Part shown: piece after piece, positions 1 through 8,063 of the stretch
Layout: each line of letters starts with the position of its first letter
Position numbering within the stretch: position 1 is the stretch's first letter
Assembly: GCA_965277735.1 (NCBI GenBank)
Contig: CBDIDO010000003.1
Coordinates: 186,001 to 250,000 of the forward strand
Length of the DNA: 64,000 nucleotides
Source of the DNA: RH-AL1 sp965277735
GTDB lineage: Bacteria; Pseudomonadota; Alphaproteobacteria; Rhizobiales; Beijerinckiaceae
Direction: 5' to 3'
Program-made: the position numbers and the translations under genes
Notes under the pieces: generated by a model
What the model was told of the DNA's origin: nothing
What the model saw: only the letters and a program-made list of their open reading frames with translations
Database searches by the model: none

Positions 1-565
1 AGCTCTGGCTGCCTTCGCCGACGTTGGTGACGGCGCGGCGGTTCTGCGACCAGCAGGAGATGTCGTTGCACACTTGCACCGGGCGCTCCTTGCCGTAGCT
101 GATCGTGCGGATGCGCGAGGCCGGGATGCCGCGGGCGACCATGTACTGCTTGACCGTCGTGGCGCGGCGTTCGCCGAGGGCGAAATTGTACTCGCGCGTG
201 CCGCGCTCGTCAGCGTGGCCCTCGACGATGAAGGGGCGGTCGTAGCGCTGCAGCCAGGCGACCTGGCGATCGAGCGTTGCCTGCGCCTTGGCGGTCAGGT
301 CGGACGAATCCGACTCGAAGAAGACGCGGTCGCCGGCGGTCTGCGCAAACTCCTGGGCGCTGCCTGGCAGCCCGCTGCCGTTGACGCGGCCGTTGCCGTA
401 GCCGGCGCCCTCGCCGTTGCCGTAACCGGAGCCGGTGCGGCTGCCGCCGCCGGCCATGCCAGCGAGGCCTTCCTCGCCCGGCGTCTTGGCGCAACCGGCG
501 ATGGCGAGGCCGACGCAAACGACGGCGGCGAGCTTGACGGCAGAAAACTTGACCTGGAGGCGCAT
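1..565 (-). CDS. pal: Peptidoglycan-associated lipoprotein Pal (3' end at window edge)
   Basis: Outer-membrane lipoprotein of the Tol-Pal system that ties the outer membrane to peptidoglycan. The 188 codons seen start at ATG 565. A signal peptide ends in the lipobox I22-A-G-C25, so Cys25 should be lipidated. A Gly/Asn-rich linker follows, then an OmpA C-terminal domain with the stretch EGHADERGTREYN and the signature CNDISCWSQNRRAV near the end. The reading frame is open to base 2 and the stop should lie just outside the window, so the protein is essentially full length. In most alphaproteobacteria cpoB, tilS and ftsH follow pal directly; here those three genes are at 51-56 kb. The assignment is secure; only the last residue or two are unseen. 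Confidence 0.93.
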   Translation of the reverse strand, partial: MRLQVKFSAVKLAAVVCVGLAIAGCAKTPGEEGLAGMAGGGSRTGSGYGNGEGAGYGNGRVNGSGLPGSAQEFAQTAGDRVFFESDSSDLTAKAQATLDRQVAWLQRYDRPFIVEGHADERGTREYNFALGERRATTVKQYMVARGIPASRIRTISYGKERPVQVCNDISCWSQNRRAVTNVGEGSQS

Positions 566-917
566 GGCCTGTCTCCGAACGCGAACAACTGCGTTCTGGA
601 TTAGCCCGCGCGGGTTAAGCGGAGGTGTTCGTCAACCTTAGCGAAGCGTTTCGCGACCGCCTTCGATTGAAACGATGCGTTTATGGTTAAGCGCACGTTG
701 CGGGGAGCCATCGTGGGCCTCGGGTTAACGCGGCGGTCGAGGACGGCCTCCGGCCGGCTGACCGTGAGGCACATGGCGGTTTTCGCGTCGATCGTCGTGC
801 CGCGCGGAACACAGGGGCCGAGCAAACGTCGCCAAGGATCGCCTCGGCCGCGAAACGCAACCATAACGCGCTGTGAATAGCGTGAGTTGTGTGGATTGAT
901 CTCTGAATTGTTCGACC
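566..917. other. Intergenic region between pal and the 918 gene
   Basis: About 350 bases between divergent genes. It must hold both promoters. Several GTTAA/TTAAC words occur (around 609, 683 and 723) but none forms a spaced pair that I would call an operator. Small open frames here have no recognisable protein features. Confidence 0.5.
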
Positions 918-1529
918 GTGTTGCGTGCCGTGCCTTTGCGTTTTGCCCTTGCCCTGTGGCTTCTCCTCGCGTCTCTTGCCGCGGCGCGCGACAGCAGCGA
1001 TGGGCCGGCCACCAACACGGTAACGGGCTCCGATTCCAGCGCCTTCGGTGGGCGCCTCGCGCTCTATCAGGCGCCGGGCATGGTCATCGCGCTGCAAGCG
1101 CTGGAGCAGCCGGCGGTCGGTGATCAAAGCAATGCCGAGATCCTCGCCGATAGCGGCGCACGGAGCTTCGCGAGCGATCTCCGCGTGATGCTTGGCAAAA
1201 GCTTCACCTGCTTCGGCCTGCCGGCTTTCGTCGACATTGATCCGGGCGCGCGATTGCGCGCCGGTCCGTTGCCCACGGAGGCGCGCGTCGACGCCACGCT
1301 CGGCGTGCGGCTCAAGCCGTGGCTCCTCATGATGGTGCAGGACTTTTTGAGCTTCGCCGCGCCGGCCGGCCCGCTGGTGCCGCGCACCGACTACAGCAAG
1401 CTGCAGGCCTCGCTCGTCTACGACGTCTCGCGCGTCTGGTCCGTCCAGATCGGTGGGATGCGAACCTTCTCCGGGCGCAACATCGTGCGCGAGACGGGGC
1501 CGCTCGCCGCCCTTTGGTACAGGTTCTGA
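918..1529 (+). CDS. Predicted outer-membrane beta-barrel-like protein, hypothetical
   Basis: I do not recognise a named family. The 203-residue product starts at GTG 918 (a TTG follows at 921). It has a clear Sec signal peptide (hydrophobic residues about 8-22 ending in ASLAAA). The body alternates polar and hydrophobic residues and the chain ends in LAALWYRF; a C-terminal aromatic is typical of outer-membrane barrels recognised by BamA. No catalytic motif is visible. It stands alone on the plus strand, divergent from pal, with a PaaI-type thioesterase 29 bases downstream. Secretion is well supported; the barrel call is inference from sequence texture. Confidence 0.7.
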   Translation: MLRAVPLRFALALWLLLASLAAARDSSDGPATNTVTGSDSSAFGGRLALYQAPGMVIALQALEQPAVGDQSNAEILADSGARSFASDLRVMLGKSFTCFGLPAFVDIDPGARLRAGPLPTEARVDATLGVRLKPWLLMMVQDFLSFAAPAGPLVPRTDYSKLQASLVYDVSRVWSVQIGGMRTFSGRNIVRETGPLAALWYRF

Positions 1530-1558
1530 TTGCGGCGTTGACCAGCTAGAGCTGGTGC

Positions 1559-1981
1559 ATGGATCTCCCGCTGCGCATGGACGCCGATCAACTTGCGGCT
1601 TTCCTCGACGAGGCTTTTCCGCCGGCGGCGCGACGCGCGTTCGGCGACATCGCTTCTGTCGCCTCGGGCCACGTGCAGATGCGTCTTGCGCCGACGCAGG
1701 CGATGACGCGGCCTGGCGGCTTCGTCGCAGGGCCGGTGCTGATGGGTATGGCCGACGTCGCGGGCTACGCGGTCGTGCTCGCGCATATCGGGCCAGTCGC
1801 CATGGCCGTCACCAACACGCTGACGATGAATTTCCTGCGCGCCTGCCGCTGCGAGCCCGTCGTCGCCGACGCGCGATTGCTGAAGCTCGGGCGCCGGCTC
1901 GCGCTCGTCGACGTCCGGCTGTGGCAGGACGACGAGCGAAAGCTCACCGGACAGGCGACGGTCGGCTACGCGCTGCCGTGA
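1559..1981 (+). CDS. PaaI-family hotdog thioesterase
   Basis: 140-residue single-domain hotdog protein. The stretch from about residue 53 (GGFVAGPVLMGMADVAGY) matches the PaaI pattern in which a Gly-rich turn leads into the central hotdog helix, and TNTLTMNFLRAC matches the following strand. Family members hydrolyse acyl-CoA thioesters, often aromatic or medium-chain. The substrate cannot be read from the sequence. It ends 7 bases before the convergent end of the GGT-like gene. Start is ATG 1559; an internal ATG at codon 7 is an alternative. Confidence 0.8.
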   Translation: MDLPLRMDADQLAAFLDEAFPPAARRAFGDIASVASGHVQMRLAPTQAMTRPGGFVAGPVLMGMADVAGYAVVLAHIGPVAMAVTNTLTMNFLRACRCEPVVADARLLKLGRRLALVDVRLWQDDERKLTGQATVGYALP

Positions 1982-1988
1982 AGCGCTC

Positions 1989-3578
1989 TCAAAGCCCCGC
2001 GGCGCCGCCGTCGGAGCGCGGGTCGTGGCCGGCCTCGATGCGGCCGCTGGGCGCACGGACCAGCGCGCCGGCGTGGCCGAAGCCGTCGAGATAAGGCTCG
2101 CCCGCCAGCTCGACCTCGTGGCCGGCGCGGCGCAGGTCGCGCAGCACGTCGTCGTCGAAGCGAGGCTCGAGCTTGAGGCTCGTGCTCTCCGTGCCCCAGC
2201 TGCGGCCGTAGAGAAACCGCGGCCTGTCGAGCGCCGAGGCGACGCTCTCGCCGAACAACAGCCGGGTGAACACCTGCGCCTGGAACTGCGGCTGCCCGTC
2301 GCCGCCCATCGCGCCGTAGGCGACGATGCGGCCGTCATCGAACACGGCCAGCGGCGGGTTCAGTGTGTGGAACGGCCGCCGCCCCGGCGCCAGCGGATTG
2401 ACCGATTCGGGATCGAGCGAGAACGAGGTGCCGCGGTTCTGCAGCAGCACGCCGGTGCGCGGCAGCACGCAGCCCGAGCCGTATTCCCAGTAGATCGACT
2501 GGATGAACGAGACCGCGCGGCCGTCGCTGTCGATCGCGCCCATCCAGATCGTGTCGCCGGCCGCGGGCGCCACCGGCCAGGCGGCGGCGCGCTTCATGTC
2601 GATCGCCTCCGCCTCGCGCTGCAGGGCTTCGGGCGTCAGGAAGTCGTCCGGGTCGTGGCGCATCCAATTGTAGTCGGTGCAGACGCGGTCGCGGATCGCC
2701 AGCGCGCGCTTCGAGGCCTCGATAAGCCCGTGGATGTGCCCGAAGCTTTCGGGCCGCTGCGTGCCGAGCCGATCGAACATGCCGAGGATGAGCAGGCTCG
2801 CGAGCCCCTGCGTCGGCGGTGGCGCGTTGTAGTGCGTGCGCCCGTCGAGCCGCAGCGAGAGCGGCGCGCGCATCACGGCGCGATAGGCCTGCAGGTCGGC
2901 GCGCGTGCCGCCGGCCTCGATGCGATCCATGTCTTCGGCAAGCTCGCGGGCGACATCGCCGCGGTAGAAATCGTCGAGCCCGGCATGCGCCAGCTGCTCC
3001 AGCGTCGCTGCGAGCTTTTCCGCGCGACGGATCGTGCCGGCAGCCGGCACCTTGCCGTCGACGAGAAAGGCCTGCGCGAAGCCCGGCGCCTGGTGCAACG
3101 CGGCTTCCTCGAAGGGCTTGGTGCGGACCTCGGAGGCCGAGACGGGGCAACCCTCGCGGGCGAACTTGATGGAGTCCGACAGCAGATCGGGCAGCGGCAA
3201 CCGGGCGCCCCCGGCCTGGGCCAGCTCGCGCGCCAGAGTCCAGCCACCGACCGTGCCCGGGATGGTCACGGCCGAGAGCGGCCCGCGTGCCGGGATCCTG
3301 TCATAGCCGAGCTTGTGGTAGCGCTCCGGCGTCGCGCGCGCGCCGGCCGGCCCGCAGGCCTCGATGTAGCGCACGCGGCCCGAGGGCGATCGGATCAGCC
3401 AGAAGCCGTCGCCGCCGATCGCGTTCATGTGCGGGTAGACGACGGCGATGGTCGCCGCCATGCCGATCATCGCCTCGATCGCGTTGCCGCCGGCGGCGAG
3501 GATGTTCCGCCCCGTCTCCGCCGCCGCGTGATGCGGCGCCGCGACGGCGGCGGTCTCGAAGATCTCGCTCTCGATCAC
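1989..3578 (-). CDS. Gamma-glutamyltransferase family protein (YwrD-like)
   Basis: 529-residue Ntn-hydrolase of the GGT family. N-terminal features (HHAAAETGRNILAAGGNAIEA, then GGDGFWLI) are those of the large chain. The self-cleavage/nucleophile position is Thr343 in GDT-IWMGAIDSDG, which aligns with the TTHxSVVDxDG motif of classical GGT, so the catalytic Thr is kept although the neighbouring residues differ. There is no signal peptide, so it is cytoplasmic, unlike the secreted GGT encoded at 49-51 kb. The start ATG overlaps the bchI stop by 4 nt (3575-3578), implying translational coupling. The substrate is unknown; members act on glutathione, glutamyl amides or related acylamides. Confidence 0.85.
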   Translation of the reverse strand: MIESEIFETAAVAAPHHAAAETGRNILAAGGNAIEAMIGMAATIAVVYPHMNAIGGDGFWLIRSPSGRVRYIEACGPAGARATPERYHKLGYDRIPARGPLSAVTIPGTVGGWTLARELAQAGGARLPLPDLLSDSIKFAREGCPVSASEVRTKPFEEAALHQAPGFAQAFLVDGKVPAAGTIRRAEKLAATLEQLAHAGLDDFYRGDVARELAEDMDRIEAGGTRADLQAYRAVMRAPLSLRLDGRTHYNAPPPTQGLASLLILGMFDRLGTQRPESFGHIHGLIEASKRALAIRDRVCTDYNWMRHDPDDFLTPEALQREAEAIDMKRAAAWPVAPAAGDTIWMGAIDSDGRAVSFIQSIYWEYGSGCVLPRTGVLLQNRGTSFSLDPESVNPLAPGRRPFHTLNPPLAVFDDGRIVAYGAMGGDGQPQFQAQVFTRLLFGESVASALDRPRFLYGRSWGTESTSLKLEPRFDDDVLRDLRRAGHEVELAGEPYLDGFGHAGALVRAPSGRIEAGHDPRSDGGAAGL

Positions 3579-4615
3579 GCGGCGACCGTGGCGGGCCCGA
3601 ACACTTCGCCGAGCGCGCGCTCGATGCGCGCGGTCGAGCCGGTGTCGTCGAGCGGGTTGCGGCGCAGGCGGTGGCGCAGCGCGAGCGGCGCGATCTTGCG
3701 GAGGTCGTCGAGCCCCGCGCGATCTTTGCCGGCGAGCGCGGCGGCGGCGCGCGCGGCGCGCATCAGCGTCAGCTCGCCGCGCAGCCCGTCAGTGCCGAGC
3801 GCGAGGCAAAGTTTTGTAGCCTGCTCGAGCACGGCATCCGGCACGGTGATGCTGGAAAAATCCTTGCGCGCGGCGAGGATCTGCTTGCGGATCCGGGCTT
3901 CCTCCTTGGCGAAGCTCGCGATGAAGGCGGCGGGATCGCGATCGAACGAATCGCGGCGGCGGATCACCTCGATGCGCTCGGCGAGCACCTGCGGCGTGCG
4001 CACCTCGACGGCGAGGCCGAAGCGATCGAGCAGCTGCGGGCGCAGCTCGCCTTCTTCCGGGTTGCCGGTGCCGACGAGCACGAAACGCGCGGGGTGGCGG
4101 ACGGAGAGGCCTTCGCGCTCGACGACGTTCTCGCCGGATTGCGCGACGTCGAGCAGTAGGTCGACGAGGTGGTCCTCCAGCAGGTTGACCTCGTCGATGT
4201 AGAGGAAGCCGCGGTTTGCGCGCGCGAGCAGGCCGGTCTCGAACGCCTTGACGCCCTGCGTCAGCGCCTTCTCGAGATCGAGCGCGCCGACCACGCGGTC
4301 CTCGGTGGCTCCGAGCGGCAGGTCGACGACGGGGACCGGGACCTGGTGCGCCTTGAGAGGCCCCGCCGCCTTGCGGGCGCGGCAGTCCTCGCAAAGCGTC
4401 GTGGTGTTGGCAGGGTCGCAGCCGTAGCGGCAGCCGACCACCGCCTTCATCGGCGGCAGCAGCGCGGCAAGCGCGCGGATCGCGGTCGACTTGCCGGCGC
4501 CGCGGTCGCCGAGGATGAGCACGCCGCCGATCGCCGGGTCGACGGCCGAGATCAGGATGCCGAGCTTCATCTCGGCCTGGCCGGTGATCGCGGAGAACGG
4601 AAAGGCGAGAGGCAT
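3575..4615 (-). CDS. bchI: Magnesium chelatase ATPase subunit I
   Basis: AAA+ motor subunit that drives Mg insertion into protoporphyrin IX together with BchD and BchH. From ATG 4615 the product is 346 residues: Walker A GDRGAGKST at 36-44, a Cys cluster at 62, 66, 75 and 78 typical of BchI/ChlI, Walker B LYIDEVNLL at 138-146, and VGTGNPEEGELRPQLLDRFG with the sensor region. The open frame extends 20 codons upstream, but Met21 begins the conserved part and fits family length. No bchD or bchO follows: the next gene is a GGT homologue overlapping by 4 nt. This is either a separated photosynthesis gene or a chelatase subunit retained for another role. Confidence 0.88.
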   Translation of the reverse strand: MPLAFPFSAITGQAEMKLGILISAVDPAIGGVLILGDRGAGKSTAIRALAALLPPMKAVVGCRYGCDPANTTTLCEDCRARKAAGPLKAHQVPVPVVDLPLGATEDRVVGALDLEKALTQGVKAFETGLLARANRGFLYIDEVNLLEDHLVDLLLDVAQSGENVVEREGLSVRHPARFVLVGTGNPEEGELRPQLLDRFGLAVEVRTPQVLAERIEVIRRRDSFDRDPAAFIASFAKEEARIRKQILAARKDFSSITVPDAVLEQATKLCLALGTDGLRGELTLMRAARAAAALAGKDRAGLDDLRKIAPLALRHRLRRNPLDDTGSTARIERALGEVFGPATVAA

Positions 4616-4684
4616 CGCGGCTCGAGAATGATTGGGCTGTGTCGCGACCTTGCGCGATGATGCGCGGGGTCGCAAGCCGTCCGG

Positions 4685-5143
4685 CTAGCCGAACGCCGCG
4701 AGCAGCAGCGCGACGCCGGCGCCCGTCGACAGGATCAGCCGGAGCCGGCCGAACCACGCTGGCGCGCGGCCGGAGCGGACAAGCGCGAGATCGATCGGCC
4801 CGAGTGCGAGCGCGACGAGGCCGAGGATCACCAGCCGCCAGGGCTCGAGAGCTGCCATCGCCGCCCAGGCAACGAGCGAGGGGACGACGGAGATCGCGTA
4901 AGGCGTGATCTCCTCCGTGTCGCGCACGGCAAAACCCCACCGAATACCGCCGAGGAACGAGACGATGATCGCCGCGTAGCTCGCGAGCGCGAAGTCGAGG
5001 CGGACGGTGGCGAGCCCGAGCGCCGAATGGACGAGAAGCGCCAGCGCGAGGCCCCAGAACGGCACGAGGCCGGCAAGACCGAGCGCCAGCGGGGCGGTCG
5101 GAATGCCGAAATAGTGAGTCGCGGCCGTCGGCGCCGTACTCAT
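4685..5143 (-). CDS. DUF3429 family membrane protein
   Basis: 152-residue integral membrane protein with about five hydrophobic helices. The N-terminal pattern YFGIPTAPLALGLAGLVPFW and the mid-protein SFLGGIRWGFAV are typical of the DUF3429 family, whose function is not established. ATG 5143 is chosen because it overlaps the stop of the upstream glycosyltransferase by 4 nt (ATGA at 5140-5143); the longer open frame to 5266 adds only low-complexity Arg/Gln-rich sequence. It lies between a GT8 gene and bchI on the same strand, so the four genes may be cotranscribed. Confidence 0.8.
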   Translation of the reverse strand: MSTAPTAATHYFGIPTAPLALGLAGLVPFWGLALALLVHSALGLATVRLDFALASYAAIIVSFLGGIRWGFAVRDTEEITPYAISVVPSLVAWAAMAALEPWRLVILGLVALALGPIDLALVRSGRAPAWFGRLRLILSTGAGVALLLAAFG

Positions 5144-6138
5144 GTCGCGCCGGCGCTGCGCAGCTTGGCCGGGACCTTGCTGCGACGCCGCTGCTGCACC
5201 GTCTCTTTCGCGGCGTAGGTCGCCAGGAGGCGGTCGCGCATCGGCGACAGCCCCGCGTAGTGCCACCAGATGGCGTCACGCGGCGTGCGCGCGTCGCTCG
5301 GCGCCCACGGCTTGTTGGCGCCCGCATAGTGGATCACCCACGGGTCGCGCCGCCACACCGTGCGCAGGGCTTCCCAGCGGCGCCCCGCGCGGGTGAAGCG
5401 AACCAGCACGTTGACGATCGCGGGAAACGAGCAATTGGCGAAGGAATTCCAGCGCTGGTCGAGCCGCGCGTACGTGCCGCCGCAGATGTAGTTCAGCGCG
5501 TCCTGGTCCATGTAATAGAGCTCGGGATGCGCGGTGAGATAGGCGACCGTCCGCCCGGCGACGTCATGCGCCCGCCAATAGGCGAGGTCGAACACCATCA
5601 CCCCGCAGTTGAAATAGTTCGTCGTGCCGTCGCACTCGAGGCCGAGCACCTGGCGGACATAGCCGGCGAAGCGCAGCTTCTCCTTACCGTAGGGGACGAA
5701 GAAGGTGGGCCAGGTGAGCGTGCCGACGAGCATCGGCCAGTCCGGCATCGCCGCCAGCGCGGTGCCGTCGAGCGGCGTGTCGAAGAGCGCTTCGAGGTCG
5801 CGGTGCACGATGATGTCGACGTCGAGATAGATGATCTTGTCGATGTCAGGCAGCAGCTCGGGCAGCAGGAAGCGCAGGTAGGTTCCGGCCGTGATGTGGT
5901 CGCGGATCGGGAAGTTCGCGTGCACATTCGTGCAGGGCAGCGGCTCGAGCTCGAAGGTCGCATCGTTCATCGCCGCGGCGACCTCGGCGAGGTCGGGCGA
6001 GGTGAAATCGGTCAGCGCGTAGAGGCGGACCGGGCGCGCCGCACGGGCATGCGCCTTGATCGATGCGGCGAGCACGATCGCCGCATCCAGCATGCGCGCG
6101 TCGAGGCAGATGGCGATGTTGATTGTTGTCTCGTCCAA
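5140..6138 (-). CDS. Family 8 glycosyltransferase
   Basis: 332-residue retaining glycosyltransferase of the GT8 (LgtC/GspA-like) family. It shows the metal-binding DxD motif at D106-V-D108 in IIYLDVDIIV, the FNCGVMVFDL acceptor-side motif, YMDQDALN, and the C-terminal metal/phosphate motif HYAGANKPW. No signal peptide or membrane segment is seen, so it acts on the cytoplasmic side, most likely adding a hexose from a UDP-sugar to lipopolysaccharide core or another glycan. No further LPS genes are visible nearby. The stop overlaps the start of the DUF3429 gene. Confidence 0.87.
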   Translation of the reverse strand: MDETTINIAICLDARMLDAAIVLAASIKAHARAARPVRLYALTDFTSPDLAEVAAAMNDATFELEPLPCTNVHANFPIRDHITAGTYLRFLLPELLPDIDKIIYLDVDIIVHRDLEALFDTPLDGTALAAMPDWPMLVGTLTWPTFFVPYGKEKLRFAGYVRQVLGLECDGTTNYFNCGVMVFDLAYWRAHDVAGRTVAYLTAHPELYYMDQDALNYICGGTYARLDQRWNSFANCSFPAIVNVLVRFTRAGRRWEALRTVWRRDPWVIHYAGANKPWAPSDARTPRDAIWWHYAGLSPMRDRLLATYAAKETVQQRRRSKVPAKLRSAGAT

Positions 6139-6216
6139 AGCTCGCCGCTCGCGCCTCCCTGCTGGCAGGGCGGTGGCATGGCAAAAAGGCGGGCTCGCGG
6201 CAAGCGGCTGGTAGGC

Positions 6217-6888
6217 TCAGTTCACCCCGGCGGTCGTCGTCGGCATCGTGGTGGGGCCGATCGAGACCCACACGTTGGGGTCGGCCTGCGACTGGCGCTT
6301 GACGAACTTGTAGCCCGTCTCGTCCCAGTAGCGGATCTCGCCGACCATGTTGTCGAGGATGACGTCGCCCTTGTCGGTCTTCACGGTGAGGATGGTGTGG
6401 CCGTTGCCCTCGAGGTCGCGGACGATGGTCATCAAGAGCGCCTGCCGCGGGAAGCCCATGTCGAGTAGCAGGCGGCGCTTCCACAGCGCGTAGATCTTGC
6501 AGTCGCCCTTGCCGTCGACGGGGTAGTCCCAATGGTCGAGCAGCGTGCCCCAATGGTCGAGGTTCGAGACCGGCTCGATCTCGGCGTTGGCGCGGGCGTT
6601 CACCGCCTCCAGCGTCTCCATGACCTCGGGCGTCATCGCGACGTCGACAGGCTCGGCGACATCGACGCGGCACTCGTCGGGGCGGCGCGAGCAGAAGTCG
6701 GCCCAGCCGTACGGCACGCGGGTGATGGTGCCGACTGGCGCGAAATGGGCGGGATCGAGCAACTCGCCGATCGCGTCGACAGGCATGACGGCGGCAGCAT
6801 GGTGCCGACGCGCCTTCGCGGCATCAGCCGGCAGCGCGAGCAGGACGATCGTCGCGACGATGCAGAGCTTCGTCACCCAATTCAACAT
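6217..6888 (-). CDS. LapG-like periplasmic cysteine protease (BTLCP), copy 1
   Basis: Transglutaminase-like cysteine peptidase of the family that contains LapG (PF06035/DUF920 type). From ATG 6888 (preceded by a GGGGG ribosome-binding stretch) the protein has 223 residues with a signal peptide ending near ADA-AK. The triad is visible: Cys130 in GKGDCKIYALWK, His164 in GNGHTILTVKTD and Asp179 in VILDN. The motif DHWGTLLDHWDYP precedes the Cys. LapG enzymes cut large adhesins under control of the c-di-GMP receptor LapD; neither partner is visible here. It is the most diverged of three tandem copies. Confidence 0.85.
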   Translation of the reverse strand: MLNWVTKLCIVATIVLLALPADAAKARRHHAAAVMPVDAIGELLDPAHFAPVGTITRVPYGWADFCSRRPDECRVDVAEPVDVAMTPEVMETLEAVNARANAEIEPVSNLDHWGTLLDHWDYPVDGKGDCKIYALWKRRLLLDMGFPRQALLMTIVRDLEGNGHTILTVKTDKGDVILDNMVGEIRYWDETGYKFVKRQSQADPNVWVSIGPTTMPTTTAGVN

Positions 6889-6951
6889 GCCATCGACCCC
6901 CGTCTGACCAAGGCAGTTTCGTGGCAACGGGGCTTGGGGTCAATCGATTGG

Positions 6952-6966
6952 TTAAGAGAGAGTTAA
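6952..6966. promoter_or_regulatory. Possible CtrA box (TTAA-N7-TTAA)
   Basis: TTAA at 6952-6955 and TTAA at 6963-6966 separated by seven bases match the consensus for the alphaproteobacterial cell-cycle regulator CtrA. It lies about 64 bases upstream of the first LapG-like gene on the minus strand. The match is short and other TTAAC words are common in this stretch, so this is only suggestive. Confidence 0.35.
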
Positions 6967-6999
6967 CGGTGGTCCGGGGCGGTAAACGCGCTCCGGATC

Positions 7000-7656
7000 T
7001 CAGTTCAGGTGCTGCTCGGCGCCGAGGGCGGCGACGGCCTGGCTCGACCGGGGGATGATCGAGACCCAAACATTCGGGTCGGCCTGCGACTGGCGCTTCA
7101 CGTAGGTGTAGCCGGTCGCGTCCCAGGCGCGGATCTCGCGGACCATATTGTCGAGGACGAAGTCGCCGTGGTCGGTCTTGACCGTCAGGATCGTGTGGCC
7201 GTTGCCCTGGAGATCGCGGACGATGGTGAGCAGTAGCGCCTGGCGCGGGATGCCGATATCCATCAGCAGCTTGCGCTTCCACAGCGCGTAGATCTTGCAG
7301 TCGCCCTTGCCGTCCGCCGGGTAGTCCCAATGATCGAGCGTCGTGCCCCAATGGTCGAGGTTCGACATCGGGACGATCTCGGCATTCACCTTGGCGTTGA
7401 TCTCTTCGAGGATCTTCGCGCTCTTCTCGGTGAGGCGAAGATCGGCCGGATCGAGCACGTCGACCTTGCACTCCTGCGGCTGACGACCGCAGAGGTCGGC
7501 CCAGCCGTAGGGAACGCGGGTCATCTCGCCGATCGGCGCCCAGGTCGCCTGCGCGTCGGCCAGGGTCAACTCCTGCGCATCCGCATTGCGGGCGGCAAAA
7601 AGGCCGGCGGCCAGGCAGGCCGCGATGGCGAAGGTCTTGATGACGCCGGTACGCAC
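7000..7656 (-). CDS. LapG-like periplasmic cysteine protease (BTLCP), copy 2
   Basis: 218-residue paralogue with signal peptide (hydrophobic core about 7-26, cleavage near ADA-QE). Catalytic Cys120 (GKGDCKIYALWK), His154 (GNGHTILTVKTD) and Asp169 (FVLDN) are all present, so the enzyme should be active. It is very close to copy 3 along its length and less so to copy 1, which implies a recent second duplication. The start is GTG 7656, supported by the identical start in copy 3. No Shine-Dalgarno sequence precedes it; instead a GC hairpin (7666-7683) conserved in copy 3 sits about ten bases upstream. Confidence 0.85.
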   Translation of the reverse strand: MRTGVIKTFAIAACLAAGLFAARNADAQELTLADAQATWAPIGEMTRVPYGWADLCGRQPQECKVDVLDPADLRLTEKSAKILEEINAKVNAEIVPMSNLDHWGTTLDHWDYPADGKGDCKIYALWKRKLLMDIGIPRQALLLTIVRDLQGNGHTILTVKTDHGDFVLDNMVREIRAWDATGYTYVKRQSQADPNVWVSIIPRSSQAVAALGAEQHLN

Positions 7657-8063
7657 GATGATTCAGCCCCGTTTCCACGGGGCAAGAGTGCCGCTCGGCG
7701 CGTCAGCGGCGGCGCAAGAAATTCACTCGAATTCGCTGGTATCGGATTAACCAGTCGCAGGCGTCGTTCCCCGGCTCAAACCTCTGATATCGCAGCACTT
7801 CGCCTTGGTTAACGACCTCGCGCACCCGGCTTAACGAGTTAACGGCGCCATCCAGCCGACGTATTTGTTGCCGCGATTCTAGCGTGAACGCCCGGTGAAT
7901 GCCGAGCGCGCGAGGGATAAACCCCTTAGATTACTTGCGAATTGGGCTTGGATGAGGGGGTTTTTCTTGTTGAACCTCTGGTTCGGCGATCGCGCCGTCG
8001 TTCGGCGCAGGGTCGGGTCGTAACGCGTCCGGCGGGGTGGCACTCGCCGTTTTGAGCCTTCGC
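7657..8063. repeat. Gene-free region holding the duplicated upstream block of the LapG-like copies
   Basis: From about 7676 to 7910 this sequence matches the DNA upstream of copy 3 (about 8742-8975) in several blocks: GGGGCAAGAGTGCCG, CGGATTAACCA, GGTTAACGAC, CTTAACGAGTTAACGGCGCC and ATTCTAGCGTGAACG. The blocks are separated by diverged or missing bases. The duplication unit therefore included the promoter as well as the gene. The part from about 7911 to 8063 has no match I can see and no convincing gene. Confidence 0.75.
7666..7683 (-). promoter_or_regulatory. Conserved 5'-leader hairpin of LapG-like copy 2
   Basis: On the transcript GCCCC-8 nt-GGGGC forms a 5-bp GC stem around a loop containing GGAAAC, ending about ten bases before the GTG start. 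The same stem with a slightly different loop occurs before copy 3 at 8732-8749. The conserved position, and the lack of a normal ribosome-binding site, suggest a translation-control element. Confidence 0.45.

Noticed and set aside
2025..4202. 725-residue open frame antisense to the GGT-like and bchI genes
   Set aside because: It mirrors codon bias of the real minus-strand genes, has no domain or start context, and both genes under it have clear catalytic motifs.
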